A DNA stretch of 64,000 nucleotides, from contig NC_015510.1 in the NCBI RefSeq assembly GCF_000212735.1, forward strand, positions 496,001 to 560,000. The letters run 5' to 3'. Within the stretch, counting starts at the first letter, position 1; each line of letters starts with the position of its first letter. Made by a program: the position numbers and the translations under genes. The DNA is from Haliscomenobacter hydrossis DSM 1100. GTDB taxonomy: Bacteria > Bacteroidota > Bacteroidia > Chitinophagales > Saprospiraceae. Below are positions 1 to 7,290 of this stretch, one piece after another. Under the pieces are notes generated by a model that saw nothing but the letters and a program-made list of their open reading frames with translations, was not told the DNA's origin and made no database searches.

Positions 1-2
1 TC

Positions 3-365
3 TCCGACAATTCCGCCCTGGTGGCCAACTGGAACGTCAATGGCCGTGGCATTCCCGACTACAACCAGTTGAATACCGAGCGCAGCGAAGCGATCAATTT
101 CCTCGATTTTCGGGTGGATAAAAAGTGGTTCTTCCCCCAATGGAGCCTCAACCTCTATTTTGACATCGAAAACATGTTCAGTACCTCCGTGGCCAGCCCG
201 GAATTGTTTCTGGATCGCCCCCTGGACGCCGACGGTCGCCCCATTGGCTCAGGAGTCATCCTTAACCCGGATGCTGCGGCGGAGCAACAACGGTACCGGA
301 CCAAAATTTTGGACAATGGAACCGGACGGGCGCTGCCGAGTATTGGGTTGATGATTGAATGGTAG
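3..365 (+). CDS. TonB-dependent receptor, C-terminal fragment (5' end outside window)
   Basis: The reading frame is open from the left window edge, so only the last 120 or so residues are present. They read as the final strands of an outer-membrane beta-barrel: alternating aromatic residues, a segment of the type VDKKWFFPQWSLNLYFDIEN that is typical of the penultimate strands of TonB-dependent receptors, and a terminal aromatic residue (IEW) as required for BAM recognition. A GTG at 21 is not the real start because the frame continues upstream. The substrate cannot be judged from this fragment. It is followed by a hairpin and then by a separate susC-type operon, so it probably belongs to a different transport locus. 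Confidence 0.75.
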   Translation, partial: SDNSALVANWNVNGRGIPDYNQLNTERSEAINFLDFRVDKKWFFPQWSLNLYFDIENMFSTSVASPELFLDRPLDADGRPIGSGVILNPDAAAEQQRYRTKILDNGTGRALPSIGLMIEW

Positions 366-370
366 AATAA

Positions 371-515
371 GTTGAGGGGTTGAGAAGTTGAGGAGGTTGA
401 GGCTGCCGCAAGCGACACTGAGTGTATTCGAAAAAGCGTTTGTCGCTTTGAATTGTCGTTTGCGGTAGCCTCAACCTCCTCAACCTCCTCAACCTCCTAA
501 ACCTCCTAAACCCCA
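371..515. repeat. Low-complexity inverted repeat after the TonB receptor gene
   Basis: The left arm is made of reiterated GTTGAGG words ending in a GCCGCAAGCGAC segment. The right arm (about 455-505) is its near-perfect reverse complement, followed by extra AACCTCCT units. About 30 bp at the inner end pair with two mismatches. The position just after the stop suggests a terminator-like hairpin. It resembles the other word-repeat palindromes at 5344, 21549, 41343 and 57107 in architecture. Confidence 0.7.
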
Positions 516-626
516 TTATGTCCCGATTCAAGAAAGTGGCACTCCTTCTATCATTTTGTAAACCACTGGCTTTCAGGTAGAAAAAAATATAAAGTTCAAA
601 TTTTTTAGCGAAGGGTTTTTCTCGGA

Positions 627-665
627 GAAAGTGGAACGATTTTCAGTTAATCGTTCGGTACTTTC
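627..665. promoter_or_regulatory. Imperfect hairpin in the susC leader
   Basis: GAAAGTGGAACGATT and AATCGTTCGGTACTTTC pair imperfectly around a short loop, about 60 bp upstream of the susC start. It could be an operator or a leader structure. The 516-724 interval otherwise shows no gene and no convincing TAnnTTTG box. Confidence 0.3.
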
Positions 666-724
666 GCCATCGAGTTTTTTAAAATTTTTCAGAACACTAT
701 TTTTTTTGATAAACCTTTCGTTTT

Positions 725-3709
725 ATGACCAACTTAGACACACACTCCACTAGTCGGGTCGCAAACAAAGAACGATTTTTTTTCGTTCTCCGACCAACGC
801 TGCTCCTCGCTGCGTTTGTGCTGGCGCTGAGCTCAGCTTTTGCACAAATCACCCTGAGCGGAACCGTTACCTCTGAAGACAAACAGGCACTGATTGGTGC
901 CACTGTCGTCGTAAAAGGCAGCGGCACCGGGATGGTTACTGACATTGATGGGAAGTACACCATTGAAGTACCAGATCGTAATGCAATATTGGTATTCAGC
1001 TACACTGGATTTGCCGAACAAGAGATTACCGTAGGTTCCCAAACCCAGATCGACATTGTCCTCCAAGTCGACATCCAACGCTTAAATGAATTGGTGGTGG
1101 TTGGTTATGGTTCGCAGAAAAAGCGGGACGTAACGGGCTCCGTGACCAATATCTCCGACAAAGACTTCATCAAAGGCAACATTGCCACACCTGAACAATT
1201 GGTCAACGGCAAAATTGCCGGGGTACAAATCACCTCCAACGGTGGTGCTCCCGGTGCTGGTAGCCGCATCCGCATCCGGGGTGGTTCATCCCTGAATGCC
1301 AACAACGACCCCTTGATTGTCATCGATGGAGTACCGCTCGACAATACCGGGGTGTCCGGCGCAGCCAACCCGCTGAGCTTCATCAACCCGAACGACATCG
1401 AAAACTTTACCATCCTGAAAGACGCTTCCGCCGCGGCCATTTATGGTTCTCGTGCATCAAACGGCGTGATCCTGATTACCACCAAAAAAGGCAAAGCCGG
1501 AGATAAAATGCGGATCAGTTTCAGCTCCGTATTGTCTTCTTCGACCAGATCTGGTGTAATTGACGTGCTGGGTGCAGCAGAATTTCGCGATACAGTCAAT
1601 TCGAGAGGTACCGCTGCACAAAAAGCCCTATTGGGTAATGCTAATACTGATTGGCAAGATCAAATTTACCAAACAGCCTTCAGCCACGACAACAACCTGA
1701 GTCTCACTGGCGCTTTGAAAAACCTACCCTACCGCGCTTCGGTTGGTTTTATGGACCAAAATGGCATCCTGAAAACCAGCAACATGAACCGTTTGTCGGG
1801 ATCCATTGGCATCAATCCATCCTTTTTTGACAAACATTTGAAAGTGGATGTGAACCTGAAGGGTACGTCCATCAACAATCGGTTCGCCAACCAGGGAGCC
1901 ATTGGTTCTGCGGTCAATTTTGACCCCACTCAACCCATCCGTAGCGGCAACGAAGCCTTGGGCGGATACTTTGAGTTTTTGGACCCTGCTACCAAAAATC
2001 CCAATACTCTGGCACCGCGCAACCCCTTGGCACTGTTGAACCAACGCAACGATGAGAGTACGGTTGGCCGGATCATCGGTAACGTCGTGCTAGATTACAA
2101 ATTCCATTTTTTGCCTGAATTGCGCGCCAATTTGAATGTTGGGCTTGATCGTTCCAATAGCGAAGGCAACATCAATGTTCCACTAGGGGTAGCACAATTC
2201 TTTGACCGGGGTGGACAGGTCGCTACGTACACGCAGAACAAGAACAACAAAACACTAGAATTTTACCTGAATTACGTGCGGGAATTTGGGATACACCGCG
2301 TAGACTTGATGGGTGGTTATTCTTATCAGGACTTCCTCCGGGAAAGCACCGATTTGGATAAAAACATCCAGGGTGAAGTATACAACGATGTGTTTTTCAA
2401 AACCCAAAATACCCTGGTCTCTTTCTACACCCGGGTGAACTACGCGTTGAAAGAAAAGTACTTGTTGACTTTTACCTTGCGCCGTGATGGTTCCAGCCGC
2501 TTTAGTCCAGATAACCGCTGGGGTACTTTCCCCTCGGCAGCGTTTGCCTGGAAAATCAACGAGGAAGGTTTCATGCAAGGGAGCAACTTGTTCTCCAACC
2601 TGAAATTGCGCCTGGGCTACGGGGTAACTGGCCAGCAAGACGTGGGTAGTGATTATCCTTACCTCTCTCGGTATACGCCGAGTGAGCCTACCGCGCAGTA
2701 CCAGTTTGGCAACGACTTCTTTGCTACCCTGCGCCCGGAAGGTTACGACGCCAACATCAAATGGGAACAAACCGAAACCTTGAACGCCGGTCTTGATTGG
2801 GCCAACCGCAATGGCCGGATATCAGGTGCAATTGACGTTTATTCCCGTAAAACCAAGGATTTGTTGAGCGTGATTCCGGTTCCAGCGGGTTCCAACCTCA
2901 CCAACCAGATCCTGACCAACGTAGGAAATATCGAAAACAGCGGGGTAGAATTTACCTTGAATACCCGTTTGATCGAAAAAGAAAAACTGAGCTGGGATTT
3001 TGGCTTCAACGTGACCTTCAACCAAAACGAAGTGACCAACCTGACCAAAGTACCCAATCCCAACTATCAAGGGGTACTCGTAGGGGGCATCTCCGGTGGC
3101 GTAGGCAATACGCTACAAATCCACACGGTAGGCTTCCCAACTTTCTCCTATTTTGTACAGAAACAAGTGTACGACGAGGGTGGCAAACCAGTAGAAGGAT
3201 TGTACGCCGACCTCAATGGCGATGGCCAGGTGAACCTGGATGACCGCTACCGCTACCAGCAAGCCGATCCACGCTTGTTTTTGGGGATCAACTCGCAAAT
3301 CAACATCGAAGACTTCAGCTTAAGCTTTGTGTTGCGCGGTAACTTCGACAACTACGTGTACAACAACGTGGTGTCCAACAATGGCACTTACCGTGGCCTG
3401 ACGGGTACCAACAACTTTCTGTTGAACCTCTCTCCCAATGTATTGGAAACGGGCTTCCTCAACAACCAGTATTTCTCGGATTACTATATCGAAAACGGTT
3501 CTTTCCTGCGCCTGGATAACCTGACTTTGGGTTACAACCTGAAGGGCCTTTTGGGCGGGACGAGCAATACCCAGATTTCTCTGATTGGCCAGAACCTGTT
3601 TACCATCACGAAGTACTCGGGTCTTGATCCGGAGATTGCAGGCGGAATTGACAACAACGTTTATCCTCGTCCACGCATTTTGTCATTCGGATTGAATGTC
3701 AGCTTCTAA
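725..3709 (+). CDS. SusC/RagA-family TonB-dependent outer-membrane transporter
   Basis: 994 residues, the usual SusC length. Residues about 20-41 form a signal peptide ending AFAQ. A CarboxypepD_reg-like beta domain follows (about 42-125, starting ITLSGTV and containing GATVVVKGSGTGMVTDIDG), then a TonB-box-like ELVVVGYG and the plug domain with the SusC signature (GSRIRIRGGSSLNANNDPL, AAIYGSRASNGVILITTKKG). The rest is beta-barrel ending in ILSFGLNVSF with a terminal Phe. In the outer membrane it would import a glycan in complex with the SusD protein encoded just downstream (31 bp gap). Together with SusE these form one operon. The glycan cannot be identified from the sequence; the GH95 gene nearby is convergent and only circumstantial. 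Confidence 0.95.
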   Translation: MTNLDTHSTSRVANKERFFFVLRPTLLLAAFVLALSSAFAQITLSGTVTSEDKQALIGATVVVKGSGTGMVTDIDGKYTIEVPDRNAILVFSYTGFAEQEITVGSQTQIDIVLQVDIQRLNELVVVGYGSQKKRDVTGSVTNISDKDFIKGNIATPEQLVNGKIAGVQITSNGGAPGAGSRIRIRGGSSLNANNDPLIVIDGVPLDNTGVSGAANPLSFINPNDIENFTILKDASAAAIYGSRASNGVILITTKKGKAGDKMRISFSSVLSSSTRSGVIDVLGAAEFRDTVNSRGTAAQKALLGNANTDWQDQIYQTAFSHDNNLSLTGALKNLPYRASVGFMDQNGILKTSNMNRLSGSIGINPSFFDKHLKVDVNLKGTSINNRFANQGAIGSAVNFDPTQPIRSGNEALGGYFEFLDPATKNPNTLAPRNPLALLNQRNDESTVGRIIGNVVLDYKFHFLPELRANLNVGLDRSNSEGNINVPLGVAQFFDRGGQVATYTQNKNNKTLEFYLNYVREFGIHRVDLMGGYSYQDFLRESTDLDKNIQGEVYNDVFFKTQNTLVSFYTRVNYALKEKYLLTFTLRRDGSSRFSPDNRWGTFPSAAFAWKINEEGFMQGSNLFSNLKLRLGYGVTGQQDVGSDYPYLSRYTPSEPTAQYQFGNDFFATLRPEGYDANIKWEQTETLNAGLDWANRNGRISGAIDVYSRKTKDLLSVIPVPAGSNLTNQILTNVGNIENSGVEFTLNTRLIEKEKLSWDFGFNVTFNQNEVTNLTKVPNPNYQGVLVGGISGGVGNTLQIHTVGFPTFSYFVQKQVYDEGGKPVEGLYADLNGDGQVNLDDRYRYQQADPRLFLGINSQINIEDFSLSFVLRGNFDNYVYNNVVSNNGTYRGLTGTNNFLLNLSPNVLETGFLNNQYFSDYYIENGSFLRLDNLTLGYNLKGLLGGTSNTQISLIGQNLFTITKYSGLDPEIAGGIDNNVYPRPRILSFGLNVSF

Positions 3710-3740
3710 TCTGGAAACTTGTTTTTCAGATCAAACAAAA

Positions 3741-5342
3741 ATGAAATCAATGAAAAAGCAATTTTTCAACAGCAGCATAAAATTGGGAGCCCTGGCCATC
3801 TTCATGGTAATCAGTTCCTGTACCAAAGACCTGGATCGCATCCCATTTGTGGAAGTAACTTCCGCCACGGTCTACAAAGATTTTAGCAACTACAAACAAA
3901 TCCTGGCCAAAGTATACGCAGGTTTGGCGGTGAGCGGCCAGCAAGGCCCCGCCGGACGCCCCGATATCAGCGGCATCGACGAAGGGTTTAGCACGTACTT
4001 GCGGCAGTACTGGAAAGCACAGCAATTGCCCACCGACGAGGCCGTCATTGGCTGGAACGACGGCAGTTTGCCCGATTACCACGACATGGACTGGACCTCG
4101 GGTAACGAGTTCATCACTGCGATGTACAACCGGATTTTTTACCAAATCACCCTGTGCAACGAGTTCATCCGGGAAACTTCCGACGCTAAACTGGGCGATC
4201 GGGGCATCAGTGCCGAAAACCAGACTACTGCGCGGGTATTTCGTGCCGAAGCCCGCTTCCTGCGCGCTTTAAGCTACTACCACGCTTTGGATATGTTTGG
4301 CAACGTGCCGTTTGTCACCGAAGCGGACGCTGTTGGCTCGTTTTTACCCCGTCAGGCCACGCGGACCGAGTTGTTCAGCTACGTGGAGTCGGAGTTAAAA
4401 GCGATCGAAACTGAATTGCTGGATGCCCGCAAAAATGAGTATGGCCGAGCCGACAAAGGGGCTGCATGGGCACTTTTGGCCAAGTTGTACCTCAACGCCG
4501 AAGTGTACATTGGTGCGCCCAAGTATACGGAGTGTATTACCTATTGCAACAAAATTACCGCCGCAGGTTATACCCTGGAAAGCGACTACAACAAGTTGTT
4601 CCTGACCGACAACAACAAGTCGGCTGAAATGATTTTCCCAATTACCTTTGATGGAACCCGCACCAAAACCTGGGGTGGCATGACCTTCCTGGTACACGCT
4701 GGAGTAGGTGGCAACATGAACCCTGCCGATTTTGGCATCAACGGTGGCTGGAGTGGTTTGCGCACCACCAAGGCGCTGGTTGAAAAATTCAGCGACATCA
4801 CGGGGGCTACCGACCGCCGGGCGATGTTCCACACCAATGGTCAGAAGTTGGACATCAGCGACATCTTTACCTTTAACGATGGGTATGCCATTACGAAATA
4901 CCGCAACGTCAGCTCTACTGGGGTGAAAGGCACGGATACGGAAGGCAACTTCCCCGATACCGACTTCCCACTGTTTCGTTTGGCGGATGTGTACCTCACT
5001 TACGCCGAGGCTGTGCTGCGGAATGGGCAGGGTGGCAGTCAGGCTACCGCACTTCAATACGTGAATGCGCTGCGCCAGCGTGCGTACAAAGGCAATACGG
5101 GTGATGTGACGTCGATCAGCCTGGACTTTATTCTGGATGAGCGTGCCCGCGAATTGTACTGGGAGGCGCATCGCCGTACGGATTTGATCCGCTTCAAAAA
5201 GTTCACGGGAAGTTCGTACGTCTGGCCTTGGAAAGGTGGCACAAAGGATGGTCGCGCGGTGGCTGATCACCTGGCCATATTCCCGATTCCGGCATCGGAC
5301 TTGGTGGCGAATCCAAATTTGGATCAAAATTCTGGGTATTAA
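3741..5342 (+). CDS. SusD/RagB-family surface glycan-binding lipoprotein
   Basis: I place the start at the ATG at 3741. An upstream in-frame ATG at 3696 would overlap the end of susC and put 15 residues before the signal peptide. The N-terminus is a lipoprotein signal with lipobox VISSC near residue 31. The body has the SusD fold features: helical TPR-like segments (ARVFRAEARFLRALSYYHALDMFGNVPF) and the C-terminal RxxDLIRF block (RARELYWEAHRRTDLIRF) followed by an FPIPASDL ending. About 533 residues, normal for the family. It caps the SusC barrel on the cell surface and presents the ligand. Followed by a hairpin and then SusE. Confidence 0.95.
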   Translation: MKSMKKQFFNSSIKLGALAIFMVISSCTKDLDRIPFVEVTSATVYKDFSNYKQILAKVYAGLAVSGQQGPAGRPDISGIDEGFSTYLRQYWKAQQLPTDEAVIGWNDGSLPDYHDMDWTSGNEFITAMYNRIFYQITLCNEFIRETSDAKLGDRGISAENQTTARVFRAEARFLRALSYYHALDMFGNVPFVTEADAVGSFLPRQATRTELFSYVESELKAIETELLDARKNEYGRADKGAAWALLAKLYLNAEVYIGAPKYTECITYCNKITAAGYTLESDYNKLFLTDNNKSAEMIFPITFDGTRTKTWGGMTFLVHAGVGGNMNPADFGINGGWSGLRTTKALVEKFSDITGATDRRAMFHTNGQKLDISDIFTFNDGYAITKYRNVSSTGVKGTDTEGNFPDTDFPLFRLADVYLTYAEAVLRNGQGGSQATALQYVNALRQRAYKGNTGDVTSISLDFILDERARELYWEAHRRTDLIRFKKFTGSSYVWPWKGGTKDGRAVADHLAIFPIPASDLVANPNLDQNSGY

Positions 5343-5343
5343 C

Positions 5344-5432
5344 AAAGTTGAGAAGTTGAGAGGTTGAGAAGTTTGGCTACCGCCAGCGACGCTCATCCCT
5401 CAACTTCTCAACCTTCTCAACTTTTCAACTTT
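5344..5432. repeat. Low-complexity inverted repeat between susD and susE
   Basis: It starts 2 bp after the susD stop. The left arm has reiterated GTTGAGAA words and the right arm the complementary TCAACTTCTCAACC words, pairing over about 33 bp with a loop of roughly 20 bp. It ends 13 bp before the susE start. It may attenuate or stabilise the polycistronic message, giving less susE than susCD; this is inference from position. Confidence 0.75.
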
Positions 5433-5445
5433 AAAAAAATCAACC

Positions 5446-6483
5446 ATGAAAAATTGGTTTTCAAAAATATTTCCTGTCATCCTCATCATGGCCGTACTCA
5501 GCTGCGAAAAAGATGAAGAGCGCCTGGTGGTAGTGCCTGGTGCCGCACCCGTACTGACTGCCTCAACGGCTGCTCCGGCATTAAAAATTGAAGATGCCAG
5601 CAAAGAGGCGGTGAAATTCTCCTGGTCTGCGGCTGACTTCAATTATCCAGCGGGGGTAACTTATACGTTGCAGTTGGCAAAAAAAGGGACGGATTTCAAA
5701 GAGCCAGTCGAATTCAACGCTGGCCCGGCCCTAAGTAAATCCTACTCCGTTGCTGACCTCAATACCGCCCTGCTGCGCCTGGGTATCGCACCCAATAGCC
5801 TGGGACAACTGGATGTACGGGTAAAAGCTGCGGTGAGTGCTTTGGTACCCACCTTGACTTCGGCCAGTGCTTCCATCTCAGCTACGCCCTATTTGGTGAT
5901 CATCGAGTATCCCTCTTTGTACGTACCGGGTGGCTACCAGGGTTGGGCGCCGGAAAGAGCTGCGAAGCTCGCATCGGTGAAAGACAACAAGATCTACGAA
6001 GGTTTTGTGTACTTCGGCGATGCTTCGGAGTTTAAAATGACCGATGCGCCCAATTGGAACAATGGCGTTTTTGGCGACGTAGGCGATGGCAGCAGCAAAA
6101 AAATTGCTTCTCCGGGCAACAACTTCAAAGTGCCCAGTGCGGGTTATTACCTGCTCAAAGCCGACTTGAACGACAAAAGTTGGGATGCCATCAAAACCAC
6201 TTGGGGCTTGATTGGTTCGGGTACTCCAGGTGGCTGGGATTCCGATACCGACCTGACCTACGACGCCGCCACCGGCACCTGGTCGGCAACCTTGAACCTG
6301 AAGGCGGATGAAATCAAATTCCGCGCCAACGACGATTGGGCGATCAATTTTGGTGACACCAAAGCCGATGGTTTACTCGACTACGGCGGCGACAACATCA
6401 AAGTTGCAGTGGCTGGAAACTATACGGTTACGCTCAACCTGAGTGTGGGAGGCAATTACAGCTATACCTTGAAGAAGAATTAA
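5446..6483 (+). CDS. SusE/SusF-like surface glycan-binding lipoprotein
   Basis: 345 residues. The N-terminal signal ends in a lipobox-like VLSC at about residue 20. A SusE-type Ig-like domain (about 30-145, with FSWSAADFNYPAGVTYTLQL) is followed by a repeated carbohydrate-binding module: LYVPGGYQGWAPERA near residue 160 and GLIGSGTPGGWDSDTD near 250, each ending in a strand of the type EIKFRANDDWAINFGD. SusE/SusF proteins of this design bind starch-like glycans at the surface through aromatic residues. It closes the susCDE operon before a strong terminator. No amylase-type gene follows, so the substrate is open. Confidence 0.88.
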   Translation: MKNWFSKIFPVILIMAVLSCEKDEERLVVVPGAAPVLTASTAAPALKIEDASKEAVKFSWSAADFNYPAGVTYTLQLAKKGTDFKEPVEFNAGPALSKSYSVADLNTALLRLGIAPNSLGQLDVRVKAAVSALVPTLTSASASISATPYLVIIEYPSLYVPGGYQGWAPERAAKLASVKDNKIYEGFVYFGDASEFKMTDAPNWNNGVFGDVGDGSSKKIASPGNNFKVPSAGYYLLKADLNDKSWDAIKTTWGLIGSGTPGGWDSDTDLTYDAATGTWSATLNLKADEIKFRANDDWAINFGDTKADGLLDYGGDNIKVAVAGNYTVTLNLSVGGNYSYTLKKN

Positions 6484-6509
6484 TGTTTAAGATTGGTAAT
6501 TAAGAATGT

Positions 6510-6547
6510 AGGGGTTCCATGAGTGAGTTCGGGAACCCCTTTTTATT
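6510..6547 (+). terminator. Rho-independent terminator of the susCDE operon
   Basis: AGGGGTTCC and GGAACCCCT form a GC-rich stem around a short loop, followed by TTTTTATTAT. It lies 27 bp after the susE stop and abuts the end of the convergent toxin gene. Confidence 0.85.
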
Positions 6548-6929
6548 ATATATTTTCATCACTTTCTTCATCCTCTCTAGTTTCTAAATCATCAATCAAG
6601 GCTTTGATCTCTGAGTCACTTAGCGTTGAAATTTCAGATTTGTCGTAGATTGATAGAAGCGTAACAACTGTTTGTAAATCATGGTTTTCTTCTTCAATCT
6701 CTTCAACTACATAAGTGATTATCCTGAATCCGCCACTTTTCCCTTTTCCTTTACTTTTTGATGATAAACGAACTTTGAAGACAGATTCAGTAATTCTATC
6801 TCCCTGCTTGGGGTCGATTCGCAAAGATTTTTGAAATGAAACCAATTCATCTTTGAGGCTACGAAATTTCTTTAAATATTTTTTCGCTTCTCGGCGAAAA
6901 TTATCCGATATAACAATTTCAACACTCAT
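6546..6929 (-). CDS. RelE/ParE-like toxin of a type II toxin-antitoxin pair
   Basis: 127 residues. The N-terminus (VEIVISDNFRREAKKYLKKFRSLKDEL) is typical of RelE-superfamily toxins: a first beta strand, then two basic helices. A conserved-looking strand (GGFRIITYVVEE) and another (VVTLLSIYDKSE) follow, with an acidic tail. Such proteins are ribosome-dependent mRNA endonucleases or related toxins. The gene starts inside the 3' end of the upstream antitoxin gene (11 bp overlap), the usual coupling for these modules. Catalytic residues are too variable for me to assign a subfamily. Confidence 0.75.
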   Translation of the reverse strand: MSVEIVISDNFRREAKKYLKKFRSLKDELVSFQKSLRIDPKQGDRITESVFKVRLSSKSKGKGKSGGFRIITYVVEEIEEENHDLQTVVTLLSIYDKSEISTLSDSEIKALIDDLETREDEESDENI

Positions 6930-7134
6930 TGAGAAATTCCGTTAAGGTTTGAAGTTTTTGATTTTTCTTACGGGCTTCGTGAACTTCTTGTAGTGCCTCT
7001 TTAATACCTGCCAACACCTCTAATTTACGCTTGATCTCCTCGTATTCTTTTTGAAAAAGCAGCCAATCGTTCAAAGGGATCTGAACCGCAATTTGATTGC
7101 CCGCTGCATCGGTGATGTAATTTAAGTTGAGCAT
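6919..7134 (-). CDS. Antitoxin partner of the RelE-like toxin
   Basis: About 71 residues starting MLNLNYITDAAGNQIAVQIP, a beta-rich N-terminus followed by a charged helix (EYEEIKRKLEVLAGIKEALQ). That layout fits a DNA-binding or dimerising head plus a toxin-neutralising helix. An ATG at 7149 is also in frame, but the promoter -7 box at 7160-7167 would leave it almost no leader, so I prefer 7134. It overlaps the toxin gene by 11 bp. Assignment rests mainly on the operon arrangement and size. Confidence 0.65.
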   Translation of the reverse strand: MLNLNYITDAAGNQIAVQIPLNDWLLFQKEYEEIKRKLEVLAGIKEALQEVHEARKKNQKLQTLTEFLNEC

Positions 7135-7159
7135 ATTATCAGTTATCATGGTTTTTAAA

Positions 7160-7190
7160 CAAAAATAATGGTTGTTTAAATGGAAAACAA
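7160..7190 (-). promoter_or_regulatory. Bacteroidota-type promoter of the toxin-antitoxin operon
   Basis: On the minus strand, TTG (7188-7190), 20 bp spacer, then TATTTTTG (7160-7167). This matches the -33/-7 consensus TTG-N19..21-TAnnTTTG. Confidence 0.65.
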
Positions 7191-7290
7191 GTTATTTTTT
7201 GAGTGAGCATGCCGCAGGTTCAATTCACCCAAACAACCTCCCCTCCCTATTGACCTGATTCCATTAACATTTACCACTCTACCTCAGGTA

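Noticed and set aside
4395-5396. Long minus-strand ORF (333 codons) across susD
   Set aside because: It is antisense to a clear SusD gene and has no family features; a shadow frame.
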